Shown one piece after another: positions 39,581 through 50,492 of a stretch of DNA of 64,000 bases. Numbering within the stretch: position 1 is the first letter of the stretch; each line of letters starts with the position of its first letter. Both the position numbers and the translations under genes were made by a program. Source of the DNA: Citrobacter youngae ATCC 29220. Lineage in GTDB: Bacteria > Pseudomonadota > Gammaproteobacteria > Enterobacterales > Enterobacteriaceae. Location of the stretch: positions 126,049 through 190,048 of the forward strand of contig NZ_GG730301.1 in assembly GCF_000155975.1 (NCBI RefSeq), written 5' to 3'. The notes under the pieces were generated by a model that searched no databases, was not told the DNA's origin, and worked only from the letters and a program-made list of their open reading frames with translations.

Positions 39581-41406
39581 CAATCCAGAAACGATTACTG
39601 GAAGCCGTTGAGCAAAAACAGCTCCGGCCTCTGGATGCCCAGTTTGCGCTGGCAGTTGCCGGAAATGACAACCCTGCCGTCGCGCTGGCTGCGGCGTTGC
39701 TCAGCCGCGAAGCGGGAGAAGGGCACGTCTGCTTACCGCTTTCGCGATTATCCTTACGCGAAGATGCGCCCCCTCTGTTAAGCGCCTGGCTCGCTGATAT
39801 AGGCGAGCCTGAAGACTGGGCGGAATGTTTACTGGCCTCCGGGGCGGTAAGCCGTGGCGAGCAACCGACCCCGCTGGTGCTGTACGGCGATCGCCTGTAT
39901 CTGAACCGCATGTGGCATAACGAACGCGCAGTGGCGCGTTTTTTCAGTGAAGTTAACCACGCCATTGAGGTGGATGAACAACGGCTGACCGACACGCTGG
40001 AAGCGCTGTTTCCCTCATCTGAAGGCGTTAACTGGCAAAAGGTGGCCGCTGCTGTGGCGCTGACCCGCCGCATATCAGTGATCTCCGGCGGGCCGGGGAC
40101 CGGAAAAACGACCACGGTCGCGAAACTTCTGGCGGCGTTGATCCAGATGGCGGACGGTGAACGCTGTCGTATTCGTCTGGCTGCGCCAACGGGAAAAGCG
40201 GCTGCGCGTCTGACCGCTTCGCTGGGGGCGGCGCTGCGAGAACTGCCGCTTACCGATGAGCAAAAGAAACGCATTCCCGATGACGCCAGTACGCTGCATC
40301 GGCTATTAGGCGCTCAGCCTGGCAGCCAGCGCCTGCGTCATCATGCGGGGAATCCGCTGCATGTGGATGTGCTGGTGGTAGATGAAGCCTCGATGATTGA
40401 TTTGCCGATGATGTCGCGCCTTATCGATGCTCTGCCGCCGCACGGGCGGGTGATTTTTCTTGGCGATCGCGACCAGCTCGCTTCCGTCGAGGCGGGGGCG
40501 GTGCTGGGGGATATTTGTGCTTTCGTCAACGACGGCTTTACCCCGGAACGCGCCCGTCAGCTCAGTCGTCTGACCGGTAGCGTTATTCCGGCGGGAACGG
40601 GCACCCAGGCGGCGGCGTTGCGTGACAGCCTGTGCCTGCTGCAAAAGAGCTACCGTTTCGGCAGTGATTCCGGAATCGGCCAGTTAGCTGCGGCGATTAA
40701 TCGTGGCGACAAAACTGCGGTAAAAACGGTCTTCCAGCAGGGGTTCGGCGATATCGAAAAACGCACGTTACACAGCGGTGAAGATTACGCCGCGATGCTG
40801 GATGAGGCGCTGGCAGGCTATGGGCACTACCTGGATTTACTGCGCGAGGGCGCCGCGCCGGATGTCATCATTCAGGCCTTCAATGAGTATCAGCTGCTAT
40901 GCGCCCTGCGGGAAGGCCCGTTCGGCGTGGGTGGTTTGAATGAACGCATTGAACAGGTGATGGCGCAAAAACGTAAAATTCACCGTTCGATGCATAGCCG
41001 TTGGTATGAGGGAAGGCCGGTGATGATCGCGCGCAATGACAGCTCGCTGGGATTATTTAACGGTGATATCGGTATTGCCCTCGATCGTGGGCAGGGGCTG
41101 AGGGTGTGGTTTGCGCTGCCGGACGGTTCGATTAAGTCGGTGCAACCCAGCCGCTTGCCTGAGCATGAAACCACCTGGGCGATGACGGTACACAAATCGC
41201 AGGGATCTGAGTTTGACCATGCGGCGTTGATTTTACCCAGCCAGCATTCCCCTGTGGTTACCCGCGAGCTGGTCTATACCGCAGTAACCCGCGCGCGCCG
41301 CCGTCTGTCGCTGTATGCCGATGAACGAATATTGAGTGGGGCAATCGTCATGCGTACCGAACGCCGCAGCGGACTGTCGGCGTTATTTAATGACGGTATG
41401 ATGTAG
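39577..41406 (+). CDS. recD: RecD, fast helicase subunit of exonuclease V
   Basis: This 609-residue SF1B 5'-3' helicase has Walker A with K177 ([11 protein letters not shown]), Walker [10 protein letters not shown], and the late motif [15 protein letters not shown]. It overlaps recB by four bases (ATGA), giving coupled translation of the two helicase subunits. The stop TAG lies inside a REP element. Confidence 0.97.
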   Translation: MTIQKRLLEAVEQKQLRPLDAQFALAVAGNDNPAVALAAALLSREAGEGHVCLPLSRLSLREDAPPLLSAWLADIGEPEDWAECLLASGAVSRGEQPTPLVLYGDRLYLNRMWHNERAVARFFSEVNHAIEVDEQRLTDTLEALFPSSEGVNWQKVAAAVALTRRISVISGGPGTGKTTTVAKLLAALIQMADGERCRIRLAAPTGKAAARLTASLGAALRELPLTDEQKKRIPDDASTLHRLLGAQPGSQRLRHHAGNPLHVDVLVVDEASMIDLPMMSRLIDALPPHGRVIFLGDRDQLASVEAGAVLGDICAFVNDGFTPERARQLSRLTGSVIPAGTGTQAAALRDSLCLLQKSYRFGSDSGIGQLAAAINRGDKTAVKTVFQQGFGDIEKRTLHSGEDYAAMLDEALAGYGHYLDLLREGAAPDVIIQAFNEYQLLCALREGPFGVGGLNERIEQVMAQKRKIHRSMHSRWYEGRPVMIARNDSSLGLFNGDIGIALDRGQGLRVWFALPDGSIKSVQPSRLPEHETTWAMTVHKSQGSEFDHAALILPSQHSPVVTRELVYTAVTRARRRLSLYADERILSGAIVMRTERRSGLSALFNDGMM

Positions 41407-41508
41407 GCCGGATAAGCGTCAGCGCCATCCGGCTGCGGTGTGCCTGTGAAAGATGTGCCAGCGATGTAGCGATGTAGGCCGGATAAGGCATTTATGCCGC
41501 ATCCGGCA
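41402..41508. repeat. REP pair between recD and argA
   Basis: Two REP units in the same orientation, 41402-41434 and 41473-41508, lie in the convergent gap. The first supplies the recD stop codon (TAG at 41404-41406). Confidence 0.9.
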
Positions 41509-41515
41509 ACCACTC

Positions 41516-42847
41516 CTACCCCAAATCCGCCATCAGCACCTTTGAGCGCCGCTGATAGTTGTACATCTCTTTCTTGCTTTCCGGCAGCAGGTCGATATCC
41601 ACCGGCGTAAAGCCGCGCTCCTGAAACCAGTGGATGCTGCGCGTGGTCAGCACGAACAGCTTGCTTAGCCCCATTTGCCGGGCCTGCGCGGCGATCCGCT
41701 CCAGCAAGACTTCCCCGCGTGATGAACTACGGTAGTCCGGATGTACCGCCACGCAGGCCATTTCGCCAATTCGCTCTTCCGGGAAAGGATACAGAGCGGC
41801 GCAGGCGATAGTCAGGTTATCGCGCTGAATAATGGTGAATTTGTCGATCTCCATTTCCAGTTGTTCGCGAGAGCGGCGGACCAAAATGCCTTGCTGTTCC
41901 AGCGGGCGGATTAGCTCCAGAATGCCGCCGATATCGTTAATGGTGGCGCGACGAATTTGCTCCGCGCTTTCCATCACGATTTGCGTACCGATGCCATCGC
42001 GTGAGAACAGTTCCTGCAGCAACGCGCCATCTTCCTGATAGCTGATCAGGTGGCAGCGGCGTACGCCGCTGCGACAGGCTTTCACCGCACCGCGCAGGAA
42101 GCGTACCGTGCCTGAGCTGTAGTCCCCTTTCTCTTCCTGTGACTCAACGCGCGCCTGGGCTTCGTTCGGGAACAGTTCGGAGATAATATCCCCTTCATCG
42201 TTGGTGACCCCTTGGGAGGAGCAAAAGCCGATCATTTTCTCCGCCTTCAGTTTGATGGCCAACTGCGTGGCGACCTCTTCCGACGTCAGATTAAAGCTCT
42301 CTCCGGTAACGGAAACGGCGACTGGTCCCATCAGGACTATCGCGCCACTGTCCAGTTGACGGTGAATGGCCTCTTCATCAATACGACGAATACGTCCGCT
42401 ATGGCAGTAGTCCACGCCGTCATCAACGCCCAGCGGCTGGGAGATAATAAAATTACCGCTGACCACGTTGATATGCGCGCCCTGTAATGGCGTATTATTC
42501 AGGCTCATCGACAGGCGGGCGGTAATATCAAGCTGGAGCAACCCCGCAGCCTGCTTGACCAGCTCCAGGGTTTTAGCGTCGGTTACGCGCGTATTTTTGT
42601 GGTACACCGGCTCATGGTGATGCGCCGCCAGATTGGCATCAATCTGCGGTCGTGCGCCATAGACCACGACAAGGCGGATACCGAGGCTATGAAGAAGCCC
42701 AATGTCATTGACGATACTGGAAAAGTTTTCATGCTCGATGGCTTCGCCGCCCAGCATAATGACAAACGTTTTTCCCCGATGGGTATTGATATAGGGAACA
42801 GAATGGCGGAATCCCTGTACCAGTTCGGTTTTACGCTCCTTCACCAC
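41516..42847 (-). CDS. argA: N-acetylglutamate synthase
   Basis: This 443-residue enzyme makes N-acetylglutamate, the first step of arginine synthesis. It has an N-terminal amino-acid-kinase-like domain ([12 protein letters not shown], the site of arginine inhibition) and a C-terminal GNAT acetyltransferase domain ([21 protein letters not shown]). Two ARG boxes lie directly upstream, so arginine-ArgR repression is expected. Confidence 0.97.
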   Translation of the reverse strand: MVKERKTELVQGFRHSVPYINTHRGKTFVIMLGGEAIEHENFSSIVNDIGLLHSLGIRLVVVYGARPQIDANLAAHHHEPVYHKNTRVTDAKTLELVKQAAGLLQLDITARLSMSLNNTPLQGAHINVVSGNFIISQPLGVDDGVDYCHSGRIRRIDEEAIHRQLDSGAIVLMGPVAVSVTGESFNLTSEEVATQLAIKLKAEKMIGFCSSQGVTNDEGDIISELFPNEAQARVESQEEKGDYSSGTVRFLRGAVKACRSGVRRCHLISYQEDGALLQELFSRDGIGTQIVMESAEQIRRATINDIGGILELIRPLEQQGILVRRSREQLEMEIDKFTIIQRDNLTIACAALYPFPEERIGEMACVAVHPDYRSSSRGEVLLERIAAQARQMGLSKLFVLTTRSIHWFQERGFTPVDIDLLPESKKEMYNYQRRSKVLMADLG

Positions 42848-42858
42848 GGCACACCCTC

Positions 42859-42897
42859 ACTGCATTATTATTCGTAATTAGTGTATTTTTATTCTGT
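42859..42897. promoter_or_regulatory. Pair of ARG boxes (ArgR operator) upstream of argA
   Basis: Two 18-bp boxes at 42859-42876 and 42880-42897 each match the ArgR consensus at all but two of the fixed positions. They are separated by 3 bp, the normal spacing for an ArgR hexamer site. They begin 12 bp upstream of the argA start. Confidence 0.85.
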
Positions 42898-43078
42898 TTT
42901 TGCCCTGTGCGCAAGCGTAATTTTTACCCATGCCGAAGATATTTCTTAGTAATGTCGTGAATATAAAAAGAATGTTTACCCTTTTATAGATGACAGATTA
43001 TGCGTCATTCGCTAAAGTTTCCGGTCAATTCGGACGTTTTACGTATTACTTCAAAGATTTCTTTTGCTCGGGAGAAGC

Positions 43079-44332
43079 ATGTCGGGATCCAATTCAGCAA
43101 TCAGTCGCCGTCGTTTACTGCAAGGTGCGGGTGCTATGTGGCTTTTGAGCGTCAGTCAGGTCGGTCTGGCTGCCGTCAGTCAGGTCGTTGCCGTACGTAT
43201 CTGGCCTGCCTCCAGCTACACCCGCGTCACGGTAGAATCCAACCGCCTGCTGAAATACAAACAGTTTGCCCTGAGTAACCCTGAGCGTGTGGTTGTCGAT
43301 ATTGAAGGCGTTAATTTGAACTCGGTGCTTAAGGGCATCGGCGCGCAGATTCGTCCTGACGATCCCTATATTAAGTCGGCGAGAGTTGGCCAATTCGACC
43401 CGCAGACCGTGCGTATGGTGTTCGAGCTGAAGCAGAATGTGAAGCCGCAACTCTTTGCCCTGGCTCCCGTCGCGGGCTTTAAAGAGCGTCTGGTCATGGA
43501 TCTTTATCCTGCTAACGCCCAGGATGTTCAGGATCCGCTGCTGGCGTTGCTTGAAGATTACAACAAAGGCGATTTGGATAAGCAGGTGCCGCCTGCGCAA
43601 AGTGGTCCACAGCCGGGGAAAGCGGGTCGCGATCGTCCGATTGTCATTATGCTGGATCCCGGGCACGGTGGAGAAGACTCCGGTGCGGTGGGAAAATACA
43701 AGACGCGTGAAAAAGATGTGGTGCTGCAAATTGCCCGTCGCCTGCGAGCCCTTATTGAGAATGAGGGCAACATGAAGGTCTTTATGACGCGTAATGAAGA
43801 TATATTCATTCCGCTAAAAGTGCGTGTGGCGAAAGCGCAGAAACAGCGCGCAGACCTGTTTGTCTCTATTCACGCCGATGCCTTTACCAGCCGACAGCCC
43901 AGCGGATCGTCGGTGTTTGCGCTCTCCACGAAAGGGGCGACCAGTACCGCGGCAAAATACCTGGCGCAAACCCAGAACGCCTCGGATTTAATTGGCGGCG
44001 TTAGCAAGAGCGGCGACCGCTATGTCGACCATACGATGTTCGATATGGTGCAATCATTGACCATTGCCGACAGCCTGAAGTTTGGCAAAGCGGTGTTGAA
44101 TAAGCTTGGCAAGATTAACAACCTGCATAAAAACCAGGTTGAGCAAGCCGGATTTGCGGTGCTGAAAGCGCCGGATATTCCCTCCATCCTCGTGGAAACG
44201 GCATTTATCAGTAATGTCGAAGAAGAGCGTAAGCTGAAAACGGCGACCTTCCAGCAGGAAGTTGCAGAGTCGATTCTGGCAGGGATTAAAGCCTACTTTG
44301 CCGATGGGGCGACGCTGGCGAGAAGGGGATAA
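43079..44332 (+). CDS. amiC: AmiC, N-acetylmuramoyl-L-alanine amidase
   Basis: This 417-residue periplasmic amidase cleaves septal peptidoglycan during daughter-cell separation and is activated by NlpD. The N-terminus is a Tat signal ([15 protein letters not shown]). An AMIN domain follows ([12 protein letters not shown] onward), and then the zinc amidase_3 domain ([30 protein letters not shown]). I set the start at 43079, matching E. coli; a start five codons earlier has no family support. Confidence 0.96.
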   Translation: MSGSNSAISRRRLLQGAGAMWLLSVSQVGLAAVSQVVAVRIWPASSYTRVTVESNRLLKYKQFALSNPERVVVDIEGVNLNSVLKGIGAQIRPDDPYIKSARVGQFDPQTVRMVFELKQNVKPQLFALAPVAGFKERLVMDLYPANAQDVQDPLLALLEDYNKGDLDKQVPPAQSGPQPGKAGRDRPIVIMLDPGHGGEDSGAVGKYKTREKDVVLQIARRLRALIENEGNMKVFMTRNEDIFIPLKVRVAKAQKQRADLFVSIHADAFTSRQPSGSSVFALSTKGATSTAAKYLAQTQNASDLIGGVSKSGDRYVDHTMFDMVQSLTIADSLKFGKAVLNKLGKINNLHKNQVEQAGFAVLKAPDIPSILVETAFISNVEEERKLKTATFQQEVAESILAGIKAYFADGATLARRG

Positions 44333-44333
44333 C

Positions 44334-44360
44334 AAAAAAGCGCTGAAAAGCGCTTTTTTT
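44334..44360 (+). terminator. Intrinsic terminator after amiC
   Basis: An 11-bp stem (44334-44344 with 44349-44359, including the A/T tracts) has a GAAA loop and ends in seven T. It follows the amiC stop directly. Confidence 0.9.
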
Positions 44361-44375
44361 ACGGACCGCAGATAC

Positions 44376-44398
44376 AAAAAAACACCCGTCAGGGTGTT
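44376..44398 (-). terminator. Intrinsic terminator of the initiator-tRNA operon
   Basis: On the minus strand a 7-bp stem (44381-44387 with 44392-44398) is followed by a T-run from 44382 to 44376. It lies 11 bp after the last tRNA and faces the amiC terminator. Confidence 0.88.
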
Positions 44399-44408
44399 CA
44401 TAATGTGT

Positions 44409-44485
<77 letters not shown>

Positions 44486-44637
44486 TCCGTCTTTTTGCTT
44501 CGTATTTCAAACCACATCAGCGTTGGCTTTCCTCGTTCACCTCAGTCACTTACTGGAGTAAGCTCCTAAGGATTCACTGCGTCGCCGCCTTGCTGTGATT
44601 CGAACTACTTTGCAAAAATCTTGCATCAAATTTTAAT

Positions 44638-44714
<77 letters not shown>

Positions 44715-44748
44715 TCACCGTACTGCTTGTACTTCATCAAATTTTAAT

Positions 44749-44825
<77 letters not shown>

Positions 44826-44838
44826 TCCGTGGATGCGC

Positions 44839-44866
44839 ACTATACTCTGCTAATGTTTTCATGCAA
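44839..44866 (-). promoter_or_regulatory. Promoter of the initiator-tRNA operon
   Basis: On the minus strand a TTGCAT -35 (44861-44866) and a TATAGT -10 (44839-44844) are 16 bp apart. A GC-rich discriminator (GCGC) follows, as is usual for stringently controlled stable-RNA promoters. Confidence 0.8.
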
Positions 44867-45030
44867 CCCTTTTTTCACCTTGATCACGTTTTTAGGGTGA
44901 AAATGAACAAAAACAACGCACTCTGGATTATTTTTTGCGCAAAATTTGCGTTGGGGTATGCATACGCATTTCATTAGGTTCGGGGGTTTGTTATCTTCGT
45001 CTCGCATTCAGGCAACATAAGACGAGAACA

Positions 45031-46128
45031 ATGAAAGGACGTTGGGCAAAATATCTTCTGGCGGGAGCAGTTGTCGCGATGCTCGCCGCGTGTTCCTCAA
45101 AACCCACCGATCGTGGGCAGCAGTATAAAGACGGGAAATTTACCCAGCCTTTCTCACTGGTGAACCAACCTGATGCGGTTGGCGCGCCAATTAATGCCGG
45201 TGATTTCGCCGAGCAGGTTAATCAGATCCGCAGCGCATCGCCACGTTTATATGGCAATCAGAGCAACGTCTACAATGCTATCCAGCAATGGTTGCGCGCG
45301 GGCGGTGATACGCGCAGCATGCGCCAGTTTGGTATTGACGCATGGCAAATGGAAGGGGCGGACAACTACGGTAACGTCCAGTTTACCGGTTACTACACGC
45401 CGGTTATTCAGGCGCGGCACACGCGTCAGGGCGAGTTCCAGTATCCCATCTACCGCATGCCGCCAAAACGTGGACGTTTACCAACGCGTGCCGAGATTTA
45501 CGCGGGCGCGCTGAGCGACAACTATATTCTGGCGTACAGCAACTCCCTGATGGATAACTTCATTATGGATGTTCAGGGCAGTGGTTACATTGATTTTGGC
45601 GATGGCAGCCCGCTCAACTTCTTTAGCTATTCCGGGAAAAACGGCCACGCCTATCGCAGCATCGGTAAAGTGCTTATCGACCGTGGCGAAGTGAAAAAAG
45701 AAGATATGTCGATGCAGGCCATTCGCCATTGGGGTGAAACGCACAGCGAGGCCGAAGTGCGTGAACTGCTGGAGCAGAACCCATCGTTTGTCTTCTTTAA
45801 ACCGCAATCTTTTGCGCCGGTCAAAGGCGCCAGCGCGGTACCGTTGATTGGTCGCGCATCCGTGGCTTCTGACCGCAGTATCATTCCTGCGGGCACAACG
45901 TTGCTGGCGGAAGTCCCGTTACTGGATAACAACGGTAAGTTCACCGGTCAGTACGAGCTGCGTCTGATGGTGGCGTTGGACGTGGGCGGTGCGATTAAAG
46001 GCCAGCACTTTGATATCTATCAGGGCATTGGCGCAGACGCCGGACACCGCGCAGGATGGTATAATCACTACGGCCGCGTGTGGGTGCTGAAAACCGCGGC
46101 CAACGCGGGTAACGTATTTAGCGGTTAA
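45031..46128 (+). CDS. mltA: MltA, membrane-bound lytic murein transglycosylase A
   Basis: This 365-residue outer-membrane lipoprotein has a lipobox cysteine at C21 (MLAACSS). It cleaves the glycan strand of murein to 1,6-anhydro products. The MltA domain and the C-terminal 3D domain (VGGAIKGQHFDIYQG ... VWVLKT) are recognisable. I set the start at 45031, since the upstream in-frame extension has no signal-peptide character. Confidence 0.96.
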   Translation: MKGRWAKYLLAGAVVAMLAACSSKPTDRGQQYKDGKFTQPFSLVNQPDAVGAPINAGDFAEQVNQIRSASPRLYGNQSNVYNAIQQWLRAGGDTRSMRQFGIDAWQMEGADNYGNVQFTGYYTPVIQARHTRQGEFQYPIYRMPPKRGRLPTRAEIYAGALSDNYILAYSNSLMDNFIMDVQGSGYIDFGDGSPLNFFSYSGKNGHAYRSIGKVLIDRGEVKKEDMSMQAIRHWGETHSEAEVRELLEQNPSFVFFKPQSFAPVKGASAVPLIGRASVASDRSIIPAGTTLLAEVPLLDNNGKFTGQYELRLMVALDVGGAIKGQHFDIYQGIGADAGHRAGWYNHYGRVWVLKTAANAGNVFSG

Positions 46129-46129
46129 T

Positions 46130-46202
46130 TGCCGGATGGCGCTTCGCTTATCCGGCCTACATTATTGAGTAGGCCTGATAAGGCGTAGCCGCCATCAGGC
46201 AG
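46130..46202. repeat. REP pair between mltA and tcdA
   Basis: Inverted REP units at 46130-46161 and 46168-46202 immediately follow the mltA stop codon. Confidence 0.9.
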
Positions 46203-46236
46203 TCACACTGCTCGGTATTAATGAATTTGAGGTTCT

Positions 46237-47043
46237 ATGTCTGTGGTTATCAGTGACGCCTGGCGCCAGCGTTTTGGCGGTACGGCGCGTCTGTATGGCG
46301 AAAACGCCCTGCAGTTGTTTGCCGGATCGCACGTTTGCGTGGTCGGGATTGGCGGCGTGGGGTCGTGGGCGGCGGAAGCGCTGGCGCGCACGGGGATTGG
46401 CGCGATTACGCTCATCGATATGGATGATGTGTGCGTCACCAATACTAACCGCCAGATCCATGCTCTGCGCGATAACGTCGGCCTGGCAAAAGCGGACGTG
46501 ATGGCGGAACGTATCCGCCAGATTAACCCGGAGTGCCGGGTTAACGTGGTCGATGATTTTGTTACGCCGGATAACGTTGCGGAGTATATGAATGCGGGAT
46601 TTTCGTATGTCATTGACGCAATTGACAGCGTGCGCCCAAAAGCGGCGCTGATCGCTTACTGTCGACGCAATAAAATTCCGCTGGTAACCACCGGCGGAGC
46701 GGGCGGGCAGATCGATCCTACGCAGATTCAGGTGGTTGATCTGGCAAAAACCATTCAGGATCCGCTGGCGGCGAAGCTGCGCGAGCGGCTGAAAAGCGAT
46801 TTTGGCGTGGTGAAAAACAGTAAAGGCAAACTGGGCGTGGACTGTGTGTTCTCGACCGAGGCGCTGGTTTACCCGCAGGCCGATGGCTCGGTGTGCGCAA
46901 TGAAGGCAACGGCGGAAGGGCCGAAGCGGATGGATTGCGCGTCCGGATTTGGCGCGGCCACGATGGTCACCGCCACCTTTGGCTTTGTAGCCGTTTCCCA
47001 TGCGCTGAAGAAGATGATGGCGAAAGCGGCGCGCCAGCCCTGA
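46237..47043 (+). CDS. tcdA: TcdA (CsdL), tRNA threonylcarbamoyladenosine dehydratase
   Basis: This 268-residue E1-like (MoeB/ThiF fold) enzyme cyclises t6A37 of tRNA to ct6A using ATP. The nucleotide-binding motif VCVVGIGGVGSWAAEAL is near residue 30, followed by DMDDVCVTNTNRQ. Together with CsdA and CsdE encoded just downstream on the opposite strand it forms the known Csd sulfur-relay system that supports ct6A formation in E. coli. Confidence 0.95.
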   Translation: MSVVISDAWRQRFGGTARLYGENALQLFAGSHVCVVGIGGVGSWAAEALARTGIGAITLIDMDDVCVTNTNRQIHALRDNVGLAKADVMAERIRQINPECRVNVVDDFVTPDNVAEYMNAGFSYVIDAIDSVRPKAALIAYCRRNKIPLVTTGGAGGQIDPTQIQVVDLAKTIQDPLAAKLRERLKSDFGVVKNSKGKLGVDCVFSTEALVYPQADGSVCAMKATAEGPKRMDCASGFGAATMVTATFGFVAVSHALKKMMAKAARQP

Positions 47044-47045
47044 TT

Positions 47046-47131
47046 GTGTCGGATGGCGCTATGCTTATCCGACCTACGGTTCGTGCGTTGTGGTAGGCCG
47101 GATAAGACGCATCAGCCGTCGTCATCCGGCT
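47046..47131. repeat. REP pair between tcdA and csdE
   Basis: REP units at 47046-47078 and 47092-47131 lie between convergent genes. The second one covers the last csdE codons and its TGA stop. Confidence 0.88.
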
Positions 47132-47568
47132 TGCCGGGCAGCCGCAAGGATCGCCTCGTTCAGCGCATGCAGACCCTGGCTACGCGAGACGCTGAGCTGC
47201 GCTCTTAACCCTAACTCGTCAAATAACGCCATTGGCGAATGCGCTAGTAGCTCCGCTGCGGTTTTACCTTCAACGGCGGTGAGCAATACCGCCAACAGCC
47301 CGCGCACAATGCGACCTTCGCTGTCGCCGAAGAAATGCAGGGTACCGTTCTCGTGCTGGGTATATCCCAGCCAGACGCGGTTTTCACATCCCGCAATCTC
47401 TTTTGCCTGCGCCTTTAGCGCATCCGGCAGCGCTGGAAGCTGTTTACCCAGCAGAATCAACTGCCGATATTTATCTTCCCACTGGGTGAGCGGGACAAAC
47501 GTATTACGCAACGTCTCTTCAGTTACGGTTGTGCCAAACGGGTGTCCGGCGAATAAAGGACCTGTCAT
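47122..47568 (-). CDS. csdE: CsdE, sulfur acceptor protein
   Basis: This 148-residue SufE-like protein takes the persulfide from CsdA on its cysteine C61 ([10 protein letters not shown]). It starts at the csdA stop with a 1-bp overlap (TAATG), so the two are coupled. Its last two codons and stop fall in a REP element, and its C-terminus (RQAG) differs from the E. coli one I recall. Confidence 0.94.
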   Translation of the reverse strand: MTGPLFAGHPFGTTVTEETLRNTFVPLTQWEDKYRQLILLGKQLPALPDALKAQAKEIAGCENRVWLGYTQHENGTLHFFGDSEGRIVRGLLAVLLTAVEGKTAAELLAHSPMALFDELGLRAQLSVSRSQGLHALNEAILAAARQAG

Positions 47569-48773
47569 TAATCCACCAATATTTCCAGCGCGCGGTCAAC
47601 GGCTGCGACCAACGCATCCACATCGCTTTGCGTATTATAAGGCGCAAAAGAGGCGCGTAGCGTTCCGGATACGCCCAGCTCCGCCAGTAACGGTTGCGCG
47701 CAGTGCTGCCCAGCGCGCAGCGCAATGCCATATTCGGCCAGCAGTGTGACCATATCGCTGTGATGAACGCCAGCGAAATCAAAGGCCAGCAGACTGGAGT
47801 CCTGACAACGAAACGAACGAAAACCGGGGCGTTTCGCCAGGGCATCTTCTGCCAGCGTCGCCAGACCCCGGCTCCAGTTTTCGGCCTGCGCAACGTCAAT
47901 GTCCGCCAGCCATTCAAGCGCGGCGCTTAGCCCGATAACCCCCGCGACGTTAGGCGTACCTGCCTCCAGTTTCCATGGGGCTGCCTGGGTGGTGAACCCG
48001 TCAAAGCTGACTTCGCTAATCATTTTACCGCCGCCGAGCCAGGGGGACATGGCCTCCAGTAACTCCGGTTTACCGTACAGCACGCCAATGCCGGTGGGAC
48101 CATACAGCTTGTGACCCGAGAACGCATAGAAATCAATATCTAACTGCTGTACGTCGGCGGGGAAATGCACAATCCCCTGGGCGCCATCAACCATCACCAC
48201 CATGCCAGCCGCATGGGCGAGCGTAATGGCGCGGACGAGATCCGGACAGCCGCCGGTGACGTTCGACATCTGCCCCAGCGCCAGAATGCGGCTGCGCGGA
48301 GTGATGAGTTCGACCAGACGCTCGACGTCCGGTAGCAAATGGGCGTTGAGCGGGAGTTTGACTACCTTGGCGCCCGTTTGCTCCGCCACCATCAGCCAGG
48401 GAACGAGATTGGCGTGATGTTCCGCCACGCTAACGATAATCTCATCGCCCGGCTGTAAGCGCGGACGCGCATAGCTTTGGGCAACCATGTTGATAGCTTC
48501 CGTCGTGCCACGGGTCCAGACTATCGCTTTGTCATCCGGAGCGTTGATCAGGCGCGCGGCTTTTTCCCGCGCGGCCTCATAGCGCTCGGTCAGGCGCTGA
48601 GCTTCGGCAAACTGGCTGCGATGCACATTCCCGGCGCTCAGGCTATAAAATTGCCGGGTCGCCTCAATCACGGCTTGCGGCTTCAGCGCCGTAGCAGCGC
48701 TGTCGAGATAGACGCCGGCATCGTTGAGAGCGGGGAATTGCGCGCGAAACTGCGCGGGGTTAAATGCGTTCAT
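47568..48773 (-). CDS. csdA: CsdA, cysteine desulfurase
   Basis: This 401-residue PLP enzyme releases sulfur from cysteine. The PLP lysine is in FSGHKLYGP, and the active-site cysteine is in [10 protein letters not shown] near residue 358. I set the start at 48773, where GAGGATGACC precedes the ATG; a longer reading frame of 23 extra residues upstream lacks family support. It donates sulfur to CsdE. Confidence 0.96.
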   Translation of the reverse strand: MNAFNPAQFRAQFPALNDAGVYLDSAATALKPQAVIEATRQFYSLSAGNVHRSQFAEAQRLTERYEAAREKAARLINAPDDKAIVWTRGTTEAINMVAQSYARPRLQPGDEIIVSVAEHHANLVPWLMVAEQTGAKVVKLPLNAHLLPDVERLVELITPRSRILALGQMSNVTGGCPDLVRAITLAHAAGMVVMVDGAQGIVHFPADVQQLDIDFYAFSGHKLYGPTGIGVLYGKPELLEAMSPWLGGGKMISEVSFDGFTTQAAPWKLEAGTPNVAGVIGLSAALEWLADIDVAQAENWSRGLATLAEDALAKRPGFRSFRCQDSSLLAFDFAGVHHSDMVTLLAEYGIALRAGQHCAQPLLAELGVSGTLRASFAPYNTQSDVDALVAAVDRALEILVD

Positions 48774-48965
48774 GGTCATCCTCAGTTCAATAAACCGATC
48801 GTGGCGCAAAACGGGCGCTGACACAAGGGGCGTGCTAACCATCGGAATACTCTGGATATCCTGGCAAAGTCCGCACAGTGTCTTATGCTAAATAGCGTTG
48901 GGCGAGCAATTTTGCCTGTTACGGAGAGTGTTTTTAATAGCATAAATCGCTTTAAGGAGAAGAAG

Positions 48966-49193
48966 ATGAAAAAGACTGCCGCAATTATCTCTGCCTGTAT
49001 GCTGACTTTTGCCCTGAGCGCCTGTTCTGGATCGAATTACGTAATGCACACCAACGACGGTCGATCAATCGTATCTGATGGTAAGCCACAGACCGATAAT
49101 GAAACGGGAATGATTTCGTATAAAGACGCTAACGGCAACAAACAGCAGATTAACCGTACCGATGTGAAAGAGATGGTAGAGCTGGATAACTAA
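48966..49193 (+). CDS. ygdI: YgdI, small lipoprotein (DUF903)
   Basis: This 75-residue lipoprotein has a lipobox (ALSAC) and a DUF903 domain (NYVMHTNDGRSIVSDGKPQ). AAGGAGAAGAAG sits before the ATG at 48966; the longer in-frame start upstream is not needed. It is a paralog of YgdR at 20485-20703. The function is unknown. Confidence 0.94.
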   Translation: MKKTAAIISACMLTFALSACSGSNYVMHTNDGRSIVSDGKPQTDNETGMISYKDANGNKQQINRTDVKEMVELDN

Positions 49194-49221
49194 TCGGCCG
49201 ACCATCGACAGAAAGTCGGAC

Positions 49222-49428
49222 AAAAAAAAGCACCGCAATTTGGCGGTGCTACATTAATCACTATGGACAGACAGGGTAAATGTACAGGAAGTGAAAAAGG
49301 GTAGCTTTGCTACCATGGTCTGAATCGCAGACCAATTGCAAACACAACAACACAACATCACAACCGTAAGCCAAAAGCCCACCAGAACACGCATTCCGAT
49401 AAAACTTTTCGTTCCGGCCTCAGGAAGT
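49222..49428 (-). ncRNA. gcvB: GcvB small RNA
   Basis: This sRNA is about 207 nt. The 5' end ACTTCCTGAG, the GU-rich R1 seed (complement of 49341-49368) and the final stem (49229-49236 with 49243-49250) plus T-run all match GcvB. It represses many amino-acid and peptide transporter mRNAs through Hfq. It lies divergent from gcvA, whose product activates it in E. coli. Confidence 0.96.
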
Positions 49429-49434
49429 GCCGCC

Positions 49435-49463
49435 ACTATAGGTATTTGCTGGTAGAACCTCAA
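49435..49463 (-). promoter_or_regulatory. gcvB promoter
   Basis: On the minus strand a TTGAGG -35 (49458-49463) and a TATAGT -10 (49435-49440) are 17 bp apart, placing the start at about 49428. Confidence 0.8.
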
Positions 49464-49556
49464 CGGACAATTTATAATGGCTCAGATAAAAAAAACTAAT
49501 AGGTTACAGCCTGTTAGATAATTGTTAAATTCATTTAACATCAAAGCCTAAAAGTC

Positions 49557-50474
49557 ATGTCAAAACGATTACCACCTCTGAATGCATTGCGTGTTTTTGA
49601 TGCCGCAGCGCGCCATTTGAGCTTTACTCGCGCAGCGGAAGAGCTTTTTGTGACGCAGGCCGCAGTAAGTCACCAAATCAAGTCACTTGAGGATTTCCTG
49701 GGGCTGAAGCTGTTTCGTCGACGCAATCGATCTCTGCTGTTAACGGAAGAAGGTCAAAGCTATTTCCTCGACATTAAAGAGATTTTTTCGCAATTAACCG
49801 ACGCGACGCGTAAACTTCAGGCACGCAGTGCAAAAGGTGCGCTAACCGTTAGTTTATTGCCCAGTTTCGCGATCCACTGGCTGGTGCCCAGACTCTCTAG
49901 CTTTAACTCAGCTTATCCGGGAATCGATGTCAGGATCCAGGCGGTGGACCGTCAGGAAGACAAACTGGCGGACGATGTTGATGTGGCGATTTTCTACGGG
50001 CGCGGCAACTGGCCGGGTCTGCGCGTTGAAAAATTGTACGCAGAATATTTGTTGCCTGTCTGCTCGCCGCTGTTGCTTACCGGTGATAAACCACTAAAGA
50101 CGCCAGACGATCTGGCAAAACACACGTTGTTGCACGATGCGTCGCGGCGTGACTGGCAAGCTTATACGCGCCAGCTTGGCCTGAATCATATCAACGTACA
50201 GCAGGGACCTATCTTCAGCCATAGCGCCATGGTGCTTCAGGCTGCTATCCATGGACAGGGGATTGCGCTGGCTAATAACGTCATGGCGCAGTCCGAAATT
50301 GAAGCCGGGCGTCTGGTCTGTCCGTTTAACGATGTTCTGGTCAGCAAAAACGCATTTTATCTGGTTTGTCATGACAGTCAGGCAGAACTGGGTAAAATAG
50401 CCGCCTTCCGTCAGTGGATTCTGGCGAAAGCGGCCACGGAACAAGAAAAATTCCGCTTCCGCTATGAACAATAA
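49557..50474 (+). CDS. gcvA: GcvA, regulator of glycine cleavage and gcvB
   Basis: This 305-residue LysR-type regulator has an N-terminal helix-turn-helix (RHLSFTRAAEELFVTQAAVSHQIKSLE). With GcvR it switches the gcvTHP operon between activation and repression by glycine and purines. The gene is divergent from gcvB and followed after 18 bp by ygdD. Confidence 0.96.
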   Translation: MSKRLPPLNALRVFDAAARHLSFTRAAEELFVTQAAVSHQIKSLEDFLGLKLFRRRNRSLLLTEEGQSYFLDIKEIFSQLTDATRKLQARSAKGALTVSLLPSFAIHWLVPRLSSFNSAYPGIDVRIQAVDRQEDKLADDVDVAIFYGRGNWPGLRVEKLYAEYLLPVCSPLLLTGDKPLKTPDDLAKHTLLHDASRRDWQAYTRQLGLNHINVQQGPIFSHSAMVLQAAIHGQGIALANNVMAQSEIEAGRLVCPFNDVLVSKNAFYLVCHDSQAELGKIAAFRQWILAKAATEQEKFRFRYEQ

Positions 50475-50492
50475 TTTACGTAGGGTATTCAC

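Noticed and set aside
49254-49463. 69-codon reading frame on the minus strand
   Set aside because: It lies inside and just upstream of the gcvB small RNA; the sequence is explained by the sRNA and its promoter.
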